64,000 nucleotides of DNA from Salegentibacter lacus. GTDB taxonomy: Bacteria > Bacteroidota > Bacteroidia > Flavobacteriales > Flavobacteriaceae. The notes beneath the pieces were generated by a model. It was not told the origin of the DNA, searched no databases, and saw only the letters and a program-made list of their open reading frames with translations. The stretch covers positions 62,001-126,000 of the forward strand of contig NZ_JAIQZB010000003.1 of the NCBI RefSeq assembly GCF_020164555.1. The letters run 5' to 3'. This document shows positions 50,897 through 60,317 of this stretch, one piece after another. Made by a program: the position numbers and the translations under genes. Position 1 is the first letter of the stretch. The number at the start of each line of letters is the position of its first letter.

Positions 50897-52522
50897 TTAC
50901 TTCTCGATAGTTTTATGAAATATATGTATTTCGTCATTATCTAATGAGCTTAAATGAAATGTGAAATTTCCCTTGGGTAAATAAAACATCCAATTATTGC
51001 CAGAATCTGTTCTCAAAGTTGCTTGAATGGGAACACTCTGAGTTTTGTAAATATCATACTCAGATTTTTTATAAATCTTTATCAGGATCTTTTCAGTTTC
51101 TAATGCGGCAAAGCGCTGAGGATTAATGGTAACTTTTCGCAAGTTTTCCTTTCCGAGACTGTTTAAAGTACTTACTTCTAAATTATTGATTATAAAGTAA
51201 TCTACGGCTTTATCTAATTTTTTATAGCTATTGACTTGGCTACTGGGGACTAGAGTTAATTCACTCTGGGTATTACCAATAATATCTGCCTGGTTAATAG
51301 TGAGCGGATCTATTCCGGTTAGTTCTTTAAAGTAGGCTGCCATTCTCTTACCGGATTTTATTTCTTCTTCGATGATATGATCCAGACCGGCATAAACAAA
51401 AACCTTATGATCCGGATTTTGTTCAAGTACTTGGGCAATGTTCTGAGCCTGTCCAAGCTCTCTATTGATGTCCTGGTTTTGATTCTCATAACCTACCAAT
51501 ACAAACCCTAATTCTTTAGCCTTTCGGATAAACTGTCCAAAATTCGGCTCTCTTATATAATAACCAGAATTAAAGGTGGGATATCCCCTTTGATTTATTT
51601 TCCTATCCTGATTTTGATTTAGGGCTTCTAAAGCCAAATGGGTATAACCCACTTGTTTTAATTCTTCCAATAATTTTACAGCCAATACCCTGTGTTTAGG
51701 ATACCAGTGGTTCTCATTGAGCATTACAACCCTGGTATTACTGGCCATTTGGGATATAGTATCAATAGCCTCTTTATTTATTTTAATCCCGGGATTTTGT
51801 AAGAGCGTATCAAGAATTGGTTTCAATTGTTTTTTTCTCTTGGATTCAAACTGTTCAATATATTCCTGATTATCGGAAAAAAGGGAATTTATAGTAGCTA
51901 AATATTGGAATTGCATCCACTCATTAGCATCAGTTTTCTCAACAGGGGCCATAATTATTTCTTCTTTAGCTTTGAGGTAATTGGGAGAATCCTTTACGGC
52001 ATTGAATATCTTAGCATAAGTAAGTTTTTCTTTTACATCAGAATCTGTTGTTAGGGAATTTATGATAGATTCACCATCGGTGATAAGGGAACCTAGATTA
52101 TTATTTAATTTTTCTGCCTCCATATATAAATAGGCAATTTTATCAGGGGTAACCTTTTTGAATAGCACTGTATTTGAAGCAGTATCTTTAGCTATTAATT
52201 TTCCTTTAGTATCAGGGTTATTACCATGGTTCTCCTTAAGAAACAAGTAGACCTTATATTCCGGGTTTACATTGGTAGCGCCATAGGATACAAGGTTTCT
52301 TACTTTAAAACCTTCAAAATGATCAATTTTTCTCTTAATATCTTTTGACCTTAATTCTTTTAAAGATTTCATTTTAACATCTCCAAAGTACTGGACTTGT
52401 AGACTAAGTGGTTCATTATATAACCTACTTTGATTGTAATAGTTGTATTTGCTTAACGGGTGATAGGATTGACAGGAAACAACAAACAAAATCACGCCTA
52501 ATAGGATGAATAATTTTCTCAT
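50897..52522 (-). CDS. Lipoprotein with EreA/ChaN-like domain
   Basis: A 541-residue lipoprotein from ATG 52522 (signal LFILLGVILFVVSCQSY); three residues earlier is another ATG (52531). The central part (about 260-430) has RVVMLNENHWYPKHRVLAVKLL with a Glu-x-x-His pair, THLALEALNQ and KVFVYAGLDHIIEEE with GxxH, the EreA/ChaN/TraB-like metal-binding layout. It may hydrolyse or bind an unknown ligand at the outer membrane. The same fold class is represented by the secreted protein at 21782. Confidence 0.75.
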   Translation of the reverse strand: MRKLFILLGVILFVVSCQSYHPLSKYNYYNQSRLYNEPLSLQVQYFGDVKMKSLKELRSKDIKRKIDHFEGFKVRNLVSYGATNVNPEYKVYLFLKENHGNNPDTKGKLIAKDTASNTVLFKKVTPDKIAYLYMEAEKLNNNLGSLITDGESIINSLTTDSDVKEKLTYAKIFNAVKDSPNYLKAKEEIIMAPVEKTDANEWMQFQYLATINSLFSDNQEYIEQFESKRKKQLKPILDTLLQNPGIKINKEAIDTISQMASNTRVVMLNENHWYPKHRVLAVKLLEELKQVGYTHLALEALNQNQDRKINQRGYPTFNSGYYIREPNFGQFIRKAKELGFVLVGYENQNQDINRELGQAQNIAQVLEQNPDHKVFVYAGLDHIIEEEIKSGKRMAAYFKELTGIDPLTINQADIIGNTQSELTLVPSSQVNSYKKLDKAVDYFIINNLEVSTLNSLGKENLRKVTINPQRFAALETEKILIKIYKKSEYDIYKTQSVPIQATLRTDSGNNWMFYLPKGNFTFHLSSLDNDEIHIFHKTIEK

Positions 52523-52807
52523 TAAAGTCATATAAAAATAAATCTTATACGTCCAATATAAAACTAATTATTTAGTTTGAAATAATTTAAATTGGAAATT
52601 TTTATCTCGAGGAATTTGAAATTGAGAATCGGAGTGTAATATAAATACAATCAGAAATAAATCAGAATAGGGGATAGCCTAATTATTAAGCAAAATTGTT
52701 CTCCATCAGGATCAACTGAATTCCTTTAGGGAAAAAAGTAAATGCATTAGATTTTTAATTATTTAAAAAACCGTATTAACTTTAAACTTTATCTTTTTTC
52801 TATTAGT
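52523..52807. other. Divergent promoter region
   Basis: Between the minus-strand lipoprotein and the plus-strand LuxR gene. A/T-rich with no strong inverted repeat. Probably carries both promoters. Confidence 0.35.
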
Positions 52808-53605
52808 ATGAATCAGGTTACCTTATTTATAATTGCCTCAATATCTTATTTATCTATAAATGGATATAGTATCAATTCAGAGACAACATCTCAATTTTAT
52901 GATGTGAAGGAGAATAAATCACACTCCACAGTAACTTCTGAACAAAAACAAGTCCTCCAAGATACCCTTAACAAATTTGAGCAAACAATTTCAAAAGGTA
53001 AATTCCCTGATACGAAAGTTTGGGATTCTAAAGCTGAGAAAGCCTGGATTGATTACCGTCTTTTCGAAAGTGATTTAAGGACAGATTACGATCCTGATAA
53101 GTACTTGGATAAGACCAAGGCCTTTCTAAAAGATTCAACAAAAATTTTAATAGTCAAACTCAAAGGCCTGCAAACTTTGGATGAAAAAGGACTGCTTATA
53201 AAAGATATTATCCAAAACGAAAATTATTATTTAGCATTACTGGAGGAATTTGAAAAAAGTGAATTACCGCCAAGAAGTTACCTCTATTTTGAAAATAAGA
53301 TTAGAAAAGTTTGTCTTGACCAGGCAAACGGTAAATTTCAAACCAGCCTAATCCTGAATTTTGTAGGACTTGTTGCCATTGGAGGCTTGACTTTTGGCTT
53401 TATCAAAAATAAAAAAGTAAAATCTTCTGTGAGCATTTTGAGTAAACAAGAAAAAAAGGTCAATGACCTTATCATTGAAGGTAAAACTAATAAAGAAATA
53501 GCTGGCGAACTTTTTATTAGCGTAAGCACCGTAAAAACACATACCACCAATATATACAATAAGTTAGGAGTTAAAAATCGAAAGGAGTTACAGGCTAATA
53601 ATTAA
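52808..53605 (+). CDS. Membrane-tethered LuxR-type transcription regulator
   Basis: A 265-residue protein with an N-terminal hydrophobic stretch/signal (LFIIASISYLSINGYS), a helical extracytoplasmic part (to about 180), one membrane helix (NFVGLVAIGGLTFGFI), and a C-terminal LuxR helix-turn-helix (INDLIIEGKTNKEIAGELF-like, VSTVKTHTTNIYNKLGV). DNA binding would occur from the membrane. It is 86 bases ahead of an outer-membrane receptor gene it may control. Confidence 0.82.
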   Translation: MNQVTLFIIASISYLSINGYSINSETTSQFYDVKENKSHSTVTSEQKQVLQDTLNKFEQTISKGKFPDTKVWDSKAEKAWIDYRLFESDLRTDYDPDKYLDKTKAFLKDSTKILIVKLKGLQTLDEKGLLIKDIIQNENYYLALLEEFEKSELPPRSYLYFENKIRKVCLDQANGKFQTSLILNFVGLVAIGGLTFGFIKNKKVKSSVSILSKQEKKVNDLIIEGKTNKEIAGELFISVSTVKTHTTNIYNKLGVKNRKELQANN

Positions 53606-53691
53606 TTTCCTACTGGTACTAGTCCTTTTTTCAAACCCGTAATTCAGGTGATAAAGGATTTGAGATAGTTTCTTCGTTTCAAATTTATGAA

Positions 53692-55992
53692 ATGAAAACT
53701 ATCGTCTTACTTATCTGTTTGATAACTGGAATTTCCGGTTATAGTCAAAAGGAATTTACCGTATCTGGCACTATTTCTAATGAACAGCATAAGAAAATTT
53801 CCATGGGCCAGGCCTATCTCCTAAACCAGGAAGGACAGCTTATTGATTTTGGTATTTTAGAAAATGGCAATTTTACGATTAGGGCTGAGAGCGGTAAATA
53901 CCAGTTAAAAATTGAAGTACTGAATTATGAAGTTCATCAGACTCCTATTGATTTAAATAAAAACATAAATTTAGATATTAAATTAACTGATCTCCCGCAG
54001 CAATTAGATCAAGTCGAAATTGTCTCGAAACGAAAAACAGTATCCTATAAAAATGGAAATATTAATATCAATGTCGAAAATTCCATTTTAGAAACACTTC
54101 CCCAAACCAAAGATCTACTCACTAGGCTTCCAAAAATACAAGTGAGTCCTGATGGAGAGAATCTAAGTATTATTGGGAAAGGAACTCCACTGATTTACTT
54201 GGGAAACCAACAAATACAATTTGAGGAACTCAATTCCATTCCCGTTACCAATATTAAGAATATTGAAATTATAAATAATCCTGGTGCTCAATTTGAGGCT
54301 GAGGGAAGTAGTGCCATTGTAGTACACCTAAAGGATAACCTGGAAGAAGGCGTCCATGTGAACATAGCTGAAACAGCATCTTTTAAAAGAAGATTTAATA
54401 ATTATGCATCTACCGCTGTCAATTATAGAAAAAACAATATAGGGGTTACTGCTAATTTTGAATATAACCAGCTTCATCATTGGGAAAGTAATCAATCCGA
54501 ATTCACACTTCTCAACGAGGATATTTATTCGAAGTATCTTGTGGTAACTTCAGCTCCACGACCGCAGATCATATCCGGGCTTCTGTTATCTTATAACTTC
54601 GACAAGGACACGGAACTTTCAACAAGTATCAATTACAGGACCCATTACGAAGATTTCCCGATAGAGACAGAAACATTGTTTCGAAAAGATTTTCAGAACG
54701 TAGATATTACCACGCTAACCCAGAATAAAACAAAAAAAAGCTATTTAAGCTCTCAGTTGAATTTTAATAAATCACTTTCAAAAGAACAAAACCTATTTTT
54801 AGGTGCTCAATACTCCTGGTATGGACAGGATTTAAAAACAGAAATTTATAACAGTATTAACCAACAGGGATATGAATTTTTAGATTTCAGGGATCAGGAT
54901 TTTGGGATCCGAAGGGGTAGTATGCGCGTTGATTATGAAAATAAATTCAGCACATTAATAGACTTTTCATTAGGAGCCAATCTGAGCTTAGCCGGAGCTA
55001 ACGCATACACATTCATTGATTCACAAACCAAAAACTACCGATATGAAGAATCCATTTATGCCACCTATGCTGATTTTTCGGGAAGTCTAAAAAGATTTGA
55101 GTATCAAATGGGTTTGAGAATGGAAAAAAGTCTGGTAAAAGGTGCTTATGCAAGTGAAGAGAATTTGCTAATAAACCGGGACAACATTAATTGGTTGCCC
55201 TCACTTCAAATTAATTATTCTACAAAAAATGATAGCCAATTATCTTTAAATTATAAGAGAAGTGTACAACGGCCTAATTATTCTAATGCCAGTTCTATTA
55301 CTGCTTATTTAAATCCATTTCTGGAGTTCTCCGGAAATATTAATTTAAAACCAACTTATACCGACGAAATTTCCCTGAGTTATCATTGGGACAAATTCAC
55401 TTTGGGCTTTAGTTATTATACCCAGAAAGACCCTGTGTATTATACCGCCTATTTTAATGAAAATATGGAACGCTTAATTATGGCACCTAATAATTTGGAA
55501 AGAGAAAATGGAATGTACCTGGAACTTACCGCACCTTTTACTTATAAATTTCTGACTTCTTATAATACGGCATTGTTAGCTTATACCAAGATACAAGATG
55601 CCGAAGGAATACAGTCATTTAACGCAAAGCCTTTTCTATATTACTATTCCAATAATGAATTCAATATATTACCCAAAACTAAATTTGCCATTAACTTTTG
55701 GGGGCAAACTACCCGGTTTGAAGGAATTTACAAAAGGAATGCCATGGTTGTGGTAGGTGCATCCATTTCAAGAACTTTTTTTGAAAAATGGCAGCTAAGT
55801 TTAAACCTGAATGACCTTTTTAAGCAATTGAATTACCGAGAACGCTATCAGATCAATAATATCCGAACTGACAGTATTTTCTTTGCAGACGGTCAGGAAA
55901 TAGCCATCGGTATAAAGTATTCATTCGGAAAAGAATTAAAAGATCTAATCCAGCAGGAAATGGTAGATGAGGAATTGGATAGGGTCAATTGA
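53692..55992 (+). CDS. TonB-type outer-membrane beta-barrel receptor
   Basis: A 766-residue protein with signal peptide, a carboxypeptidase-regulatory-like domain (EFTVSGTISNEQHKKIS to about 100), a plug-like domain (LLTRLPKIQVSPDGENLSI and INIKNIEIINNPGAQFEAEG-type motif at about 180-205) and a large outer-membrane barrel with an aromatic C-terminal section. Length is shorter than SusC and fits the outer-membrane beta-barrel family (OMP_b-brl_3). Cargo unknown. Downstream of the LuxR gene. Confidence 0.88.
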   Translation: MKTIVLLICLITGISGYSQKEFTVSGTISNEQHKKISMGQAYLLNQEGQLIDFGILENGNFTIRAESGKYQLKIEVLNYEVHQTPIDLNKNINLDIKLTDLPQQLDQVEIVSKRKTVSYKNGNININVENSILETLPQTKDLLTRLPKIQVSPDGENLSIIGKGTPLIYLGNQQIQFEELNSIPVTNIKNIEIINNPGAQFEAEGSSAIVVHLKDNLEEGVHVNIAETASFKRRFNNYASTAVNYRKNNIGVTANFEYNQLHHWESNQSEFTLLNEDIYSKYLVVTSAPRPQIISGLLLSYNFDKDTELSTSINYRTHYEDFPIETETLFRKDFQNVDITTLTQNKTKKSYLSSQLNFNKSLSKEQNLFLGAQYSWYGQDLKTEIYNSINQQGYEFLDFRDQDFGIRRGSMRVDYENKFSTLIDFSLGANLSLAGANAYTFIDSQTKNYRYEESIYATYADFSGSLKRFEYQMGLRMEKSLVKGAYASEENLLINRDNINWLPSLQINYSTKNDSQLSLNYKRSVQRPNYSNASSITAYLNPFLEFSGNINLKPTYTDEISLSYHWDKFTLGFSYYTQKDPVYYTAYFNENMERLIMAPNNLERENGMYLELTAPFTYKFLTSYNTALLAYTKIQDAEGIQSFNAKPFLYYYSNNEFNILPKTKFAINFWGQTTRFEGIYKRNAMVVVGASISRTFFEKWQLSLNLNDLFKQLNYRERYQINNIRTDSIFFADGQEIAIGIKYSFGKELKDLIQQEMVDEELDRVN

Positions 55993-56130
55993 AATTAGTG
56001 TTCTAAACTTTTTAGCTATCTTTAATTTCTGACCCATCCGAATGAAAGATTATTACTTACTATTTTCGCACGACTTTTTTTACTTAGATTCTTATCCGAA
56101 ACTTATGATTATTCTAAATAGCTGATTAGT

Positions 56131-57219
56131 ATGCAAAAAATTAAATATGTAGGGCTTTTGTGTTTACTTCTTTCCCCTATGCTTATTCATTCTCAAAGTA
56201 CTTCAATTGAAAAAAATATCAATTCATTTTTTGACAGCCTAACCGAGGAAGATTTTTCCGGCTCCATCTTGGTTGCAAAAGATGATATTGTCTTACAACA
56301 TCGCGCTTATGGCCTGGCCAACATAGAATTTGATGTAAAGAATGAAATTAATACAAAGTTTAATATAGCATCTATAACCAAAACATTTACTGCCGTTGCG
56401 ATTCTCCAACTTTATGAAGCTGGAAAAATTGATTTAAAAACCCCGATAGGAAAATATCTGGAAGACTACCCAAACAAGAAAGTAAGAAATTCAGTAACTA
56501 TATCCCAGTTATTAACCCATACTGCCGGTTTGCCAAATTTCTATGTTACTAATTTTTTAGATAGATGTAAATTTGGTTTTAAAGAAGTTAAGGATTTTGT
56601 ACCACTTTTTGTAAATGACTCCTTGCTTTCTGAGCCAGGAACCGAATACAACTATGATGCGGCTGGATATGTTTTACTAGGTTTAATTATTGAAGAAGTA
56701 ACCGGCTCAACTTATTATGATTACCTAACAGAGAATATATTTCAAATAGCTAAAATGCCAAATACTGCAGCTTTTGAGGTTGACGCTATTGTAAGAAATA
56801 AAGCCAACGGATATACTTTTGCCGGCGATACCACGAAACCTTTAAAAAATAATATTTATTATTTGTCTAAAGCTTCACCAGGAGGTTTTCATTATTCCAC
56901 AGTTGAAGATTTATTTAATTTCAACAAAGCACTTTTTAACCATACATTACTAAGTGAAAAAACTTTGAACCTAATGATCGAGCCAAGAGTGAAAGGTTAC
57001 AATACACATTTAGGTTATGGAATAGATGTAGATCAACGTTATGATGAAATTATTTTAGGTCATAGCGGGGGTTGGTATGGAATAAGTGGGGAGATAATAT
57101 ATTTCCCAGAATCTGATTATACGATAACAATTTTGTCTAATGTTGATTCGAGTATGGATACTGGTCAGGCAATGGTATCTGAATTTTTCAAAACATTAAT
57201 TGCAGGAGGAACTAAATAA
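56131..57219 (+). CDS. Serine hydrolase, beta-lactamase class C fold
   Basis: A 362-residue secreted protein with signal peptide (YVGLLCLLLSPMLIHSQ). Active-site motif S-x-x-K is SITKTF near residue 80; the Tyr-x-Asn motif is YDAAGY, where Asn is replaced; the third motif is LGHSGGWYG near 308. Probably a D-aminopeptidase or esterase-like member rather than an antibiotic beta-lactamase. Confidence 0.88.
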   Translation: MQKIKYVGLLCLLLSPMLIHSQSTSIEKNINSFFDSLTEEDFSGSILVAKDDIVLQHRAYGLANIEFDVKNEINTKFNIASITKTFTAVAILQLYEAGKIDLKTPIGKYLEDYPNKKVRNSVTISQLLTHTAGLPNFYVTNFLDRCKFGFKEVKDFVPLFVNDSLLSEPGTEYNYDAAGYVLLGLIIEEVTGSTYYDYLTENIFQIAKMPNTAAFEVDAIVRNKANGYTFAGDTTKPLKNNIYYLSKASPGGFHYSTVEDLFNFNKALFNHTLLSEKTLNLMIEPRVKGYNTHLGYGIDVDQRYDEIILGHSGGWYGISGEIIYFPESDYTITILSNVDSSMDTGQAMVSEFFKTLIAGGTK

Positions 57220-57292
57220 ATTATATTTCCAAAAAACGAATCCCGCACTTTCCAAATCCTTTAAATAGAAGCTTGGATACTCTAGAATCGAA

Positions 57293-57928
57293 CTATTCCA
57301 CCTCCAGGCTAAAGCTGTTTTGGGTATTATATTTTTCTGGTTTTCCAATGGAAACCATATAGCGATCGTAAGCTGCTTTTTTGAGCCATTGTGCCTGGTA
57401 ATCATCCTTCAATATAGCACTTTCTGCTGCCTCGGCTGACAGGATAGACGCCAATTTGTAATCCTTAGTATTATCGCTGTGATGATAAATAAAAGCAGCG
57501 TAGAACTTATCACTAGGCTTTTTTATCAGACCATCATTATAAAGGTCTTTTGTAAGCTTTAATCTTTTTGAATCCCGTTGTTCTAACTTACTTAAATAAG
57601 GTATAAAGGATTTTAATTGTTTTCGGTCTTGTTGGTCCGTTTTATATGCATATTCCAGTTTTTCACTGACGTTTCCAGAAGTTATGACTGCATTTTCATA
57701 AGGTCTAAAAATGGAAACAACCATGCCAAAAACACATATAACGATAATTAGCAAAGGGAATTTAAAATAGCGAAAATTCACTTTTCTAAAAACCTGAATT
57801 AGGCCAGCGATTATTATAAAAATTAAAGCTACCGCACTAATGGGAAGTAAAATCAATTCGAAGGAATTTGAAAAAAAGCATATTAGCCCAATTATTATAA
57901 GGAGGATAAAAAATAAAATTTTCTTCAT
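57293..57928 (-). CDS. Membrane-anchored protein of unknown function (211 aa)
   Basis: Three N-terminal hydrophobic segments (FFILLIIIGLICFF, ILLPISAVALIFIIIAGLI, FPLLIIVICVFGMVVSIF) followed by a helical soluble domain (LSKLEQRDSKRLKLTKDLY, cited in part, KAAYDRYMVSIGKPEKY). The soluble part resembles the DUF6624-like domain found in Bacteroidetes, tentatively. Convergent with the serine hydrolase. Confidence 0.7.
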   Translation of the reverse strand: MKKILFFILLIIIGLICFFSNSFELILLPISAVALIFIIIAGLIQVFRKVNFRYFKFPLLIIVICVFGMVVSIFRPYENAVITSGNVSEKLEYAYKTDQQDRKQLKSFIPYLSKLEQRDSKRLKLTKDLYNDGLIKKPSDKFYAAFIYHHSDNTKDYKLASILSAEAAESAILKDDYQAQWLKKAAYDRYMVSIGKPEKYNTQNSFSLEVE

Positions 57929-58363
57929 TGTTAATTATGGTTAGTATTTTTTCTTAATAATCTAATTAAAGAATTTATAAGTTAAATAGCCTCTTACAAG
58001 TGCTTGCCATCATTTAAAAGACGATAGGAAATTGTGGAAGTTGCAAAACTCATTGGTTCAATAGGTTTAATTTTACAAAAAATCAATCTCACCGGAGAAT
58101 AAAAAGATACTTTTAAAATATAAGCTTTTATTGCTAAAAACATTGTCAATAATACGATGAGCTACTCCTAAAGCGGTAATCAATATTGACGAGTAATATA
58201 GATTAGTTCATTTTTATCTACTTAATTAAAGTCGATTTTTTTAGTAAGATCAAGGAACAATTTGCCTTAAAAATTTTGAATTTGCTTTAGAAGTCTATTT
58301 TTCTTAGAAAAAATTAACAATACTTTAAAAAAGCACTTCAGGGTAAAAAGTTTTGTTGATTAG
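57929..58363. other. Long intergenic region
   Basis: About 430 bases, A/T-rich, without a credible gene. The right end leads into the inverted repeat and the STAS-like gene. Confidence 0.35.
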
Positions 58364-58388
58364 GTCAAATCCATTTTTGTTACTTGAC
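58364..58388. promoter_or_regulatory. Inverted repeat GTCAA-N15-TTGAC upstream of second STAS-like/AraC operon
   Basis: GTCAA (58364-58368) and TTGAC (58384-58388), spaced 15 bases exactly as at 24019-24043 before the paralogous operon. It lies 73-97 bases before the ATG at 58461. Shared half-sites, spacing and position suggest the same type of operator, perhaps bound by the AraC-type proteins. Confidence 0.65.
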
Positions 58389-58460
58389 TTTAAATTAAAG
58401 AAAATAGTTTTTAAAATAGAATAATGTAATTTCTAACGACTTTCTGTAAAAACGGAAGTA

Positions 58461-58829
58461 ATGTATGAAGATGAATATGCGAGAATTTGGATTGAAAACG
58501 ACATTCTATTTCTGGAATACCAGCATGGACTTGAGCTCACCCAGAAAGTAGCTCGTGTGGTAGTAAATAGTCGCATCACCTATCAACAGAATAGGGAGTA
58601 TGCAATATTTTGTGATACCTCCGGTATTATTGAAGCTGATTTTGAAGCCCTTACTTATCTTGCCCTGGAAGGCTTACTTCTTATAAAGGCTATAGCATTT
58701 TACCCAAAATTCCCTCCAAATATACTTCTAACTAAATTCTTCCTGGAAACCCTTCAAGAAAATATACCGGCTGATATTTTTGAAACTAAAAACCAAGCTA
58801 TAAACTTTCTTATACCCTACAGTAAATGA
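58461..58829 (+). CDS. STAS-like protein (DUF7793-like), second copy
   Basis: A 122-residue soluble protein, colinear with that at 23538: EYARIWIENDILFLEY, ITYQQNREYAIFCDTSGIIEAD, cited in part, FEALTYLALEG, AIAFYPKFPPN, FETKNQAINFL. The predicted fold is alternating strand/helix as in STAS domains. 23 bases ahead of the AraC-type regulator. Confidence 0.75.
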   Translation: MYEDEYARIWIENDILFLEYQHGLELTQKVARVVVNSRITYQQNREYAIFCDTSGIIEADFEALTYLALEGLLLIKAIAFYPKFPPNILLTKFFLETLQENIPADIFETKNQAINFLIPYSK

Positions 58830-58852
58830 AATAGCACCTAAAGTGGAGAGTT

Positions 58853-59773
58853 ATGGAACGTGAATTAACTAGGGAGAGTCTAGCAGGTGTGCACCGTATG
58901 CTGTATGAAATAGCAAAAGGAAATTTTGCGTATCAAATTAAGCGTACGAACCATCGCGATGAATTGGAGGGACTAATAGCCCTTCTAAATATAACCGTCC
59001 AAAAATTAAATAAGAATAGGAACCAATTTTTATGGTTTAAAAGGTACAATGAAATTGTAACGATAAGAACTTCAAGCTTCTTACTAAGTAACGATCTTAA
59101 AATAATTGATTATAAGTGGGAGGGAAGTGCTCTTAAAAAAAACACCCAGTCACTGGATATTAGAGGCAATGATTTTGAAATGTTACTGATGTCGGGATAC
59201 AGGCGGCAATGGCGGAAGGACATCCAAAAGTTCATTAAGGGAGAACCTACTTTTATAAAACTTTTACTGAGGTATGAATTCTACAAACATTTAGAGATTA
59301 AACAACCATCAGTACTAACCAAAGTAGGCGGAAAAAATGAAATAAAGTTTATCGTCACCTCTTCGTATTTAGATATTCAAAAAGATGAATTATTCAATGT
59401 CACAGAAAACTCCAGGATAAATAAGATTTCTATCTGGAATCAGCAACTCTTCCGGAATATTGAAGAGTATATCCTGGACCATATTAAGGAGCCTCCAAGG
59501 AAAAATTACGAACTGGCCAGGATTTTTAATACCAATGAACATAAAATTAAAACAGGCTTTAAAAAAGTAGTAGGACTAACTCCTGCCCAATACCATAAAA
59601 AACATCGTATCATACAGAGTAAAATCCTGATTGAAAATACCGACTATTCATTGCAGGACATAGCTGTTAAAATGGGCTTTAAAACCTATCCAAAATTTTC
59701 CAGGTATTTTAAAAGGGAGGTGAAAATGACGCCCAAAGGATACCGGAAACGCAGAAAAAATCCTAGCATTTAA
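58853..59773 (+). CDS. Cytoplasmic HAMP-like/PAS-like AraC-family regulator, second copy
   Basis: A 306-residue protein, no membrane segment. A HAMP-like start (LYEIAKGNFAYQIKRTNHRDEL), a PAS-like middle (FLLSNDLKIIDYKW), and AraC helix-turn-helix pair at the end (LARIFNTNEHKIKTGFKKVVG, cited in part, LQDIAVKMGFKTYPKFSRYF). Alignment with 22666-23535 is clear over the whole length. The combination HAMP without membrane anchor is unusual. It may control the DUF6520/M16/SusD locus that follows. Confidence 0.85.
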   Translation: MERELTRESLAGVHRMLYEIAKGNFAYQIKRTNHRDELEGLIALLNITVQKLNKNRNQFLWFKRYNEIVTIRTSSFLLSNDLKIIDYKWEGSALKKNTQSLDIRGNDFEMLLMSGYRRQWRKDIQKFIKGEPTFIKLLLRYEFYKHLEIKQPSVLTKVGGKNEIKFIVTSSYLDIQKDELFNVTENSRINKISIWNQQLFRNIEEYILDHIKEPPRKNYELARIFNTNEHKIKTGFKKVVGLTPAQYHKKHRIIQSKILIENTDYSLQDIAVKMGFKTYPKFSRYFKREVKMTPKGYRKRRKNPSI

Positions 59774-59981
59774 TCCATTTTCTACCGATTTGATATGTTT
59801 ACCTCCACTTCTGTCATGTTTTATTCTGCAACTTTACACCATTGATAATCAATGAGGTGTTGAAGAAGCTTCTTCTAAAACAGTAAAATAAGAAAAAGAA
59901 ATTTTGTTGCAGCAATTTTAGGGTGCACCGCCACCTGAAATAAAAAACGGGAATTTTTTATTAATCTTTAAATTTAAAATT

Positions 59982-60248
59982 ATGAAAACTAAAGTTTTGT
60001 TACCCATGTTGGCGTTTATATGTGCCATAGGGATGATGTTTGCCAACCCGTTTGTAGAAGCTGATCCGACTTTGGATTATGTTGAAACTGAGAATGGAAT
60101 AAGATCTATTCAAGAATTGGAGTGTGGTAGTGGAGATGAACAATGTAGAGTTCAATTCTCTGAAAATGGACCGATTTATGAAGTGTACGACGACATGAAT
60201 CTTCAAACACCAAAATTAGGTAGTGGGCAGGTGATTCAATTATTTTAA
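59982..60248 (+). CDS. DUF6520-like small secreted peptide precursor
   Basis: An 88-residue precursor with signal peptide (LLPMLAFICAIGMMFANPFVEA) and a 60-residue mature part with two Cys (LECGSGDEQCRV) and a C-terminal hydrophobic end (GQVIQLF). DUF6520 family members are small exported peptides of unknown function in Bacteroidetes, as I recall, often near TonB/SusD and redox genes. It has its own terminator. Confidence 0.72.
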   Translation: MKTKVLLPMLAFICAIGMMFANPFVEADPTLDYVETENGIRSIQELECGSGDEQCRVQFSENGPIYEVYDDMNLQTPKLGSGQVIQLF

Positions 60249-60270
60249 TTCTAATCATTTTTTAAAATTT

Positions 60271-60294
60271 GACAAGCCGGGAATTTCCCGGCTT
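60271..60294 (+). terminator. Terminator between DUF6520 gene and M16 peptidase gene
   Basis: ACAAGCCGGGAA and TTCCCGGCTTGT make a 10-12 bp stem, followed by TTAT. It serves the plus-strand DUF6520 gene, and probably also the convergent minus-strand peptidase gene. Confidence 0.8.
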
Positions 60295-60317
60295 GTTTAT
60301 CCCTTAAAAAATAAGGA

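Noticed and set aside
56131-57219. Antibiotic-resistance beta-lactamase
   Set aside because: The Tyr-x-Asn motif is altered and the third motif is HSGG rather than Lys-Thr-Gly; a generic serine hydrolase is more likely.
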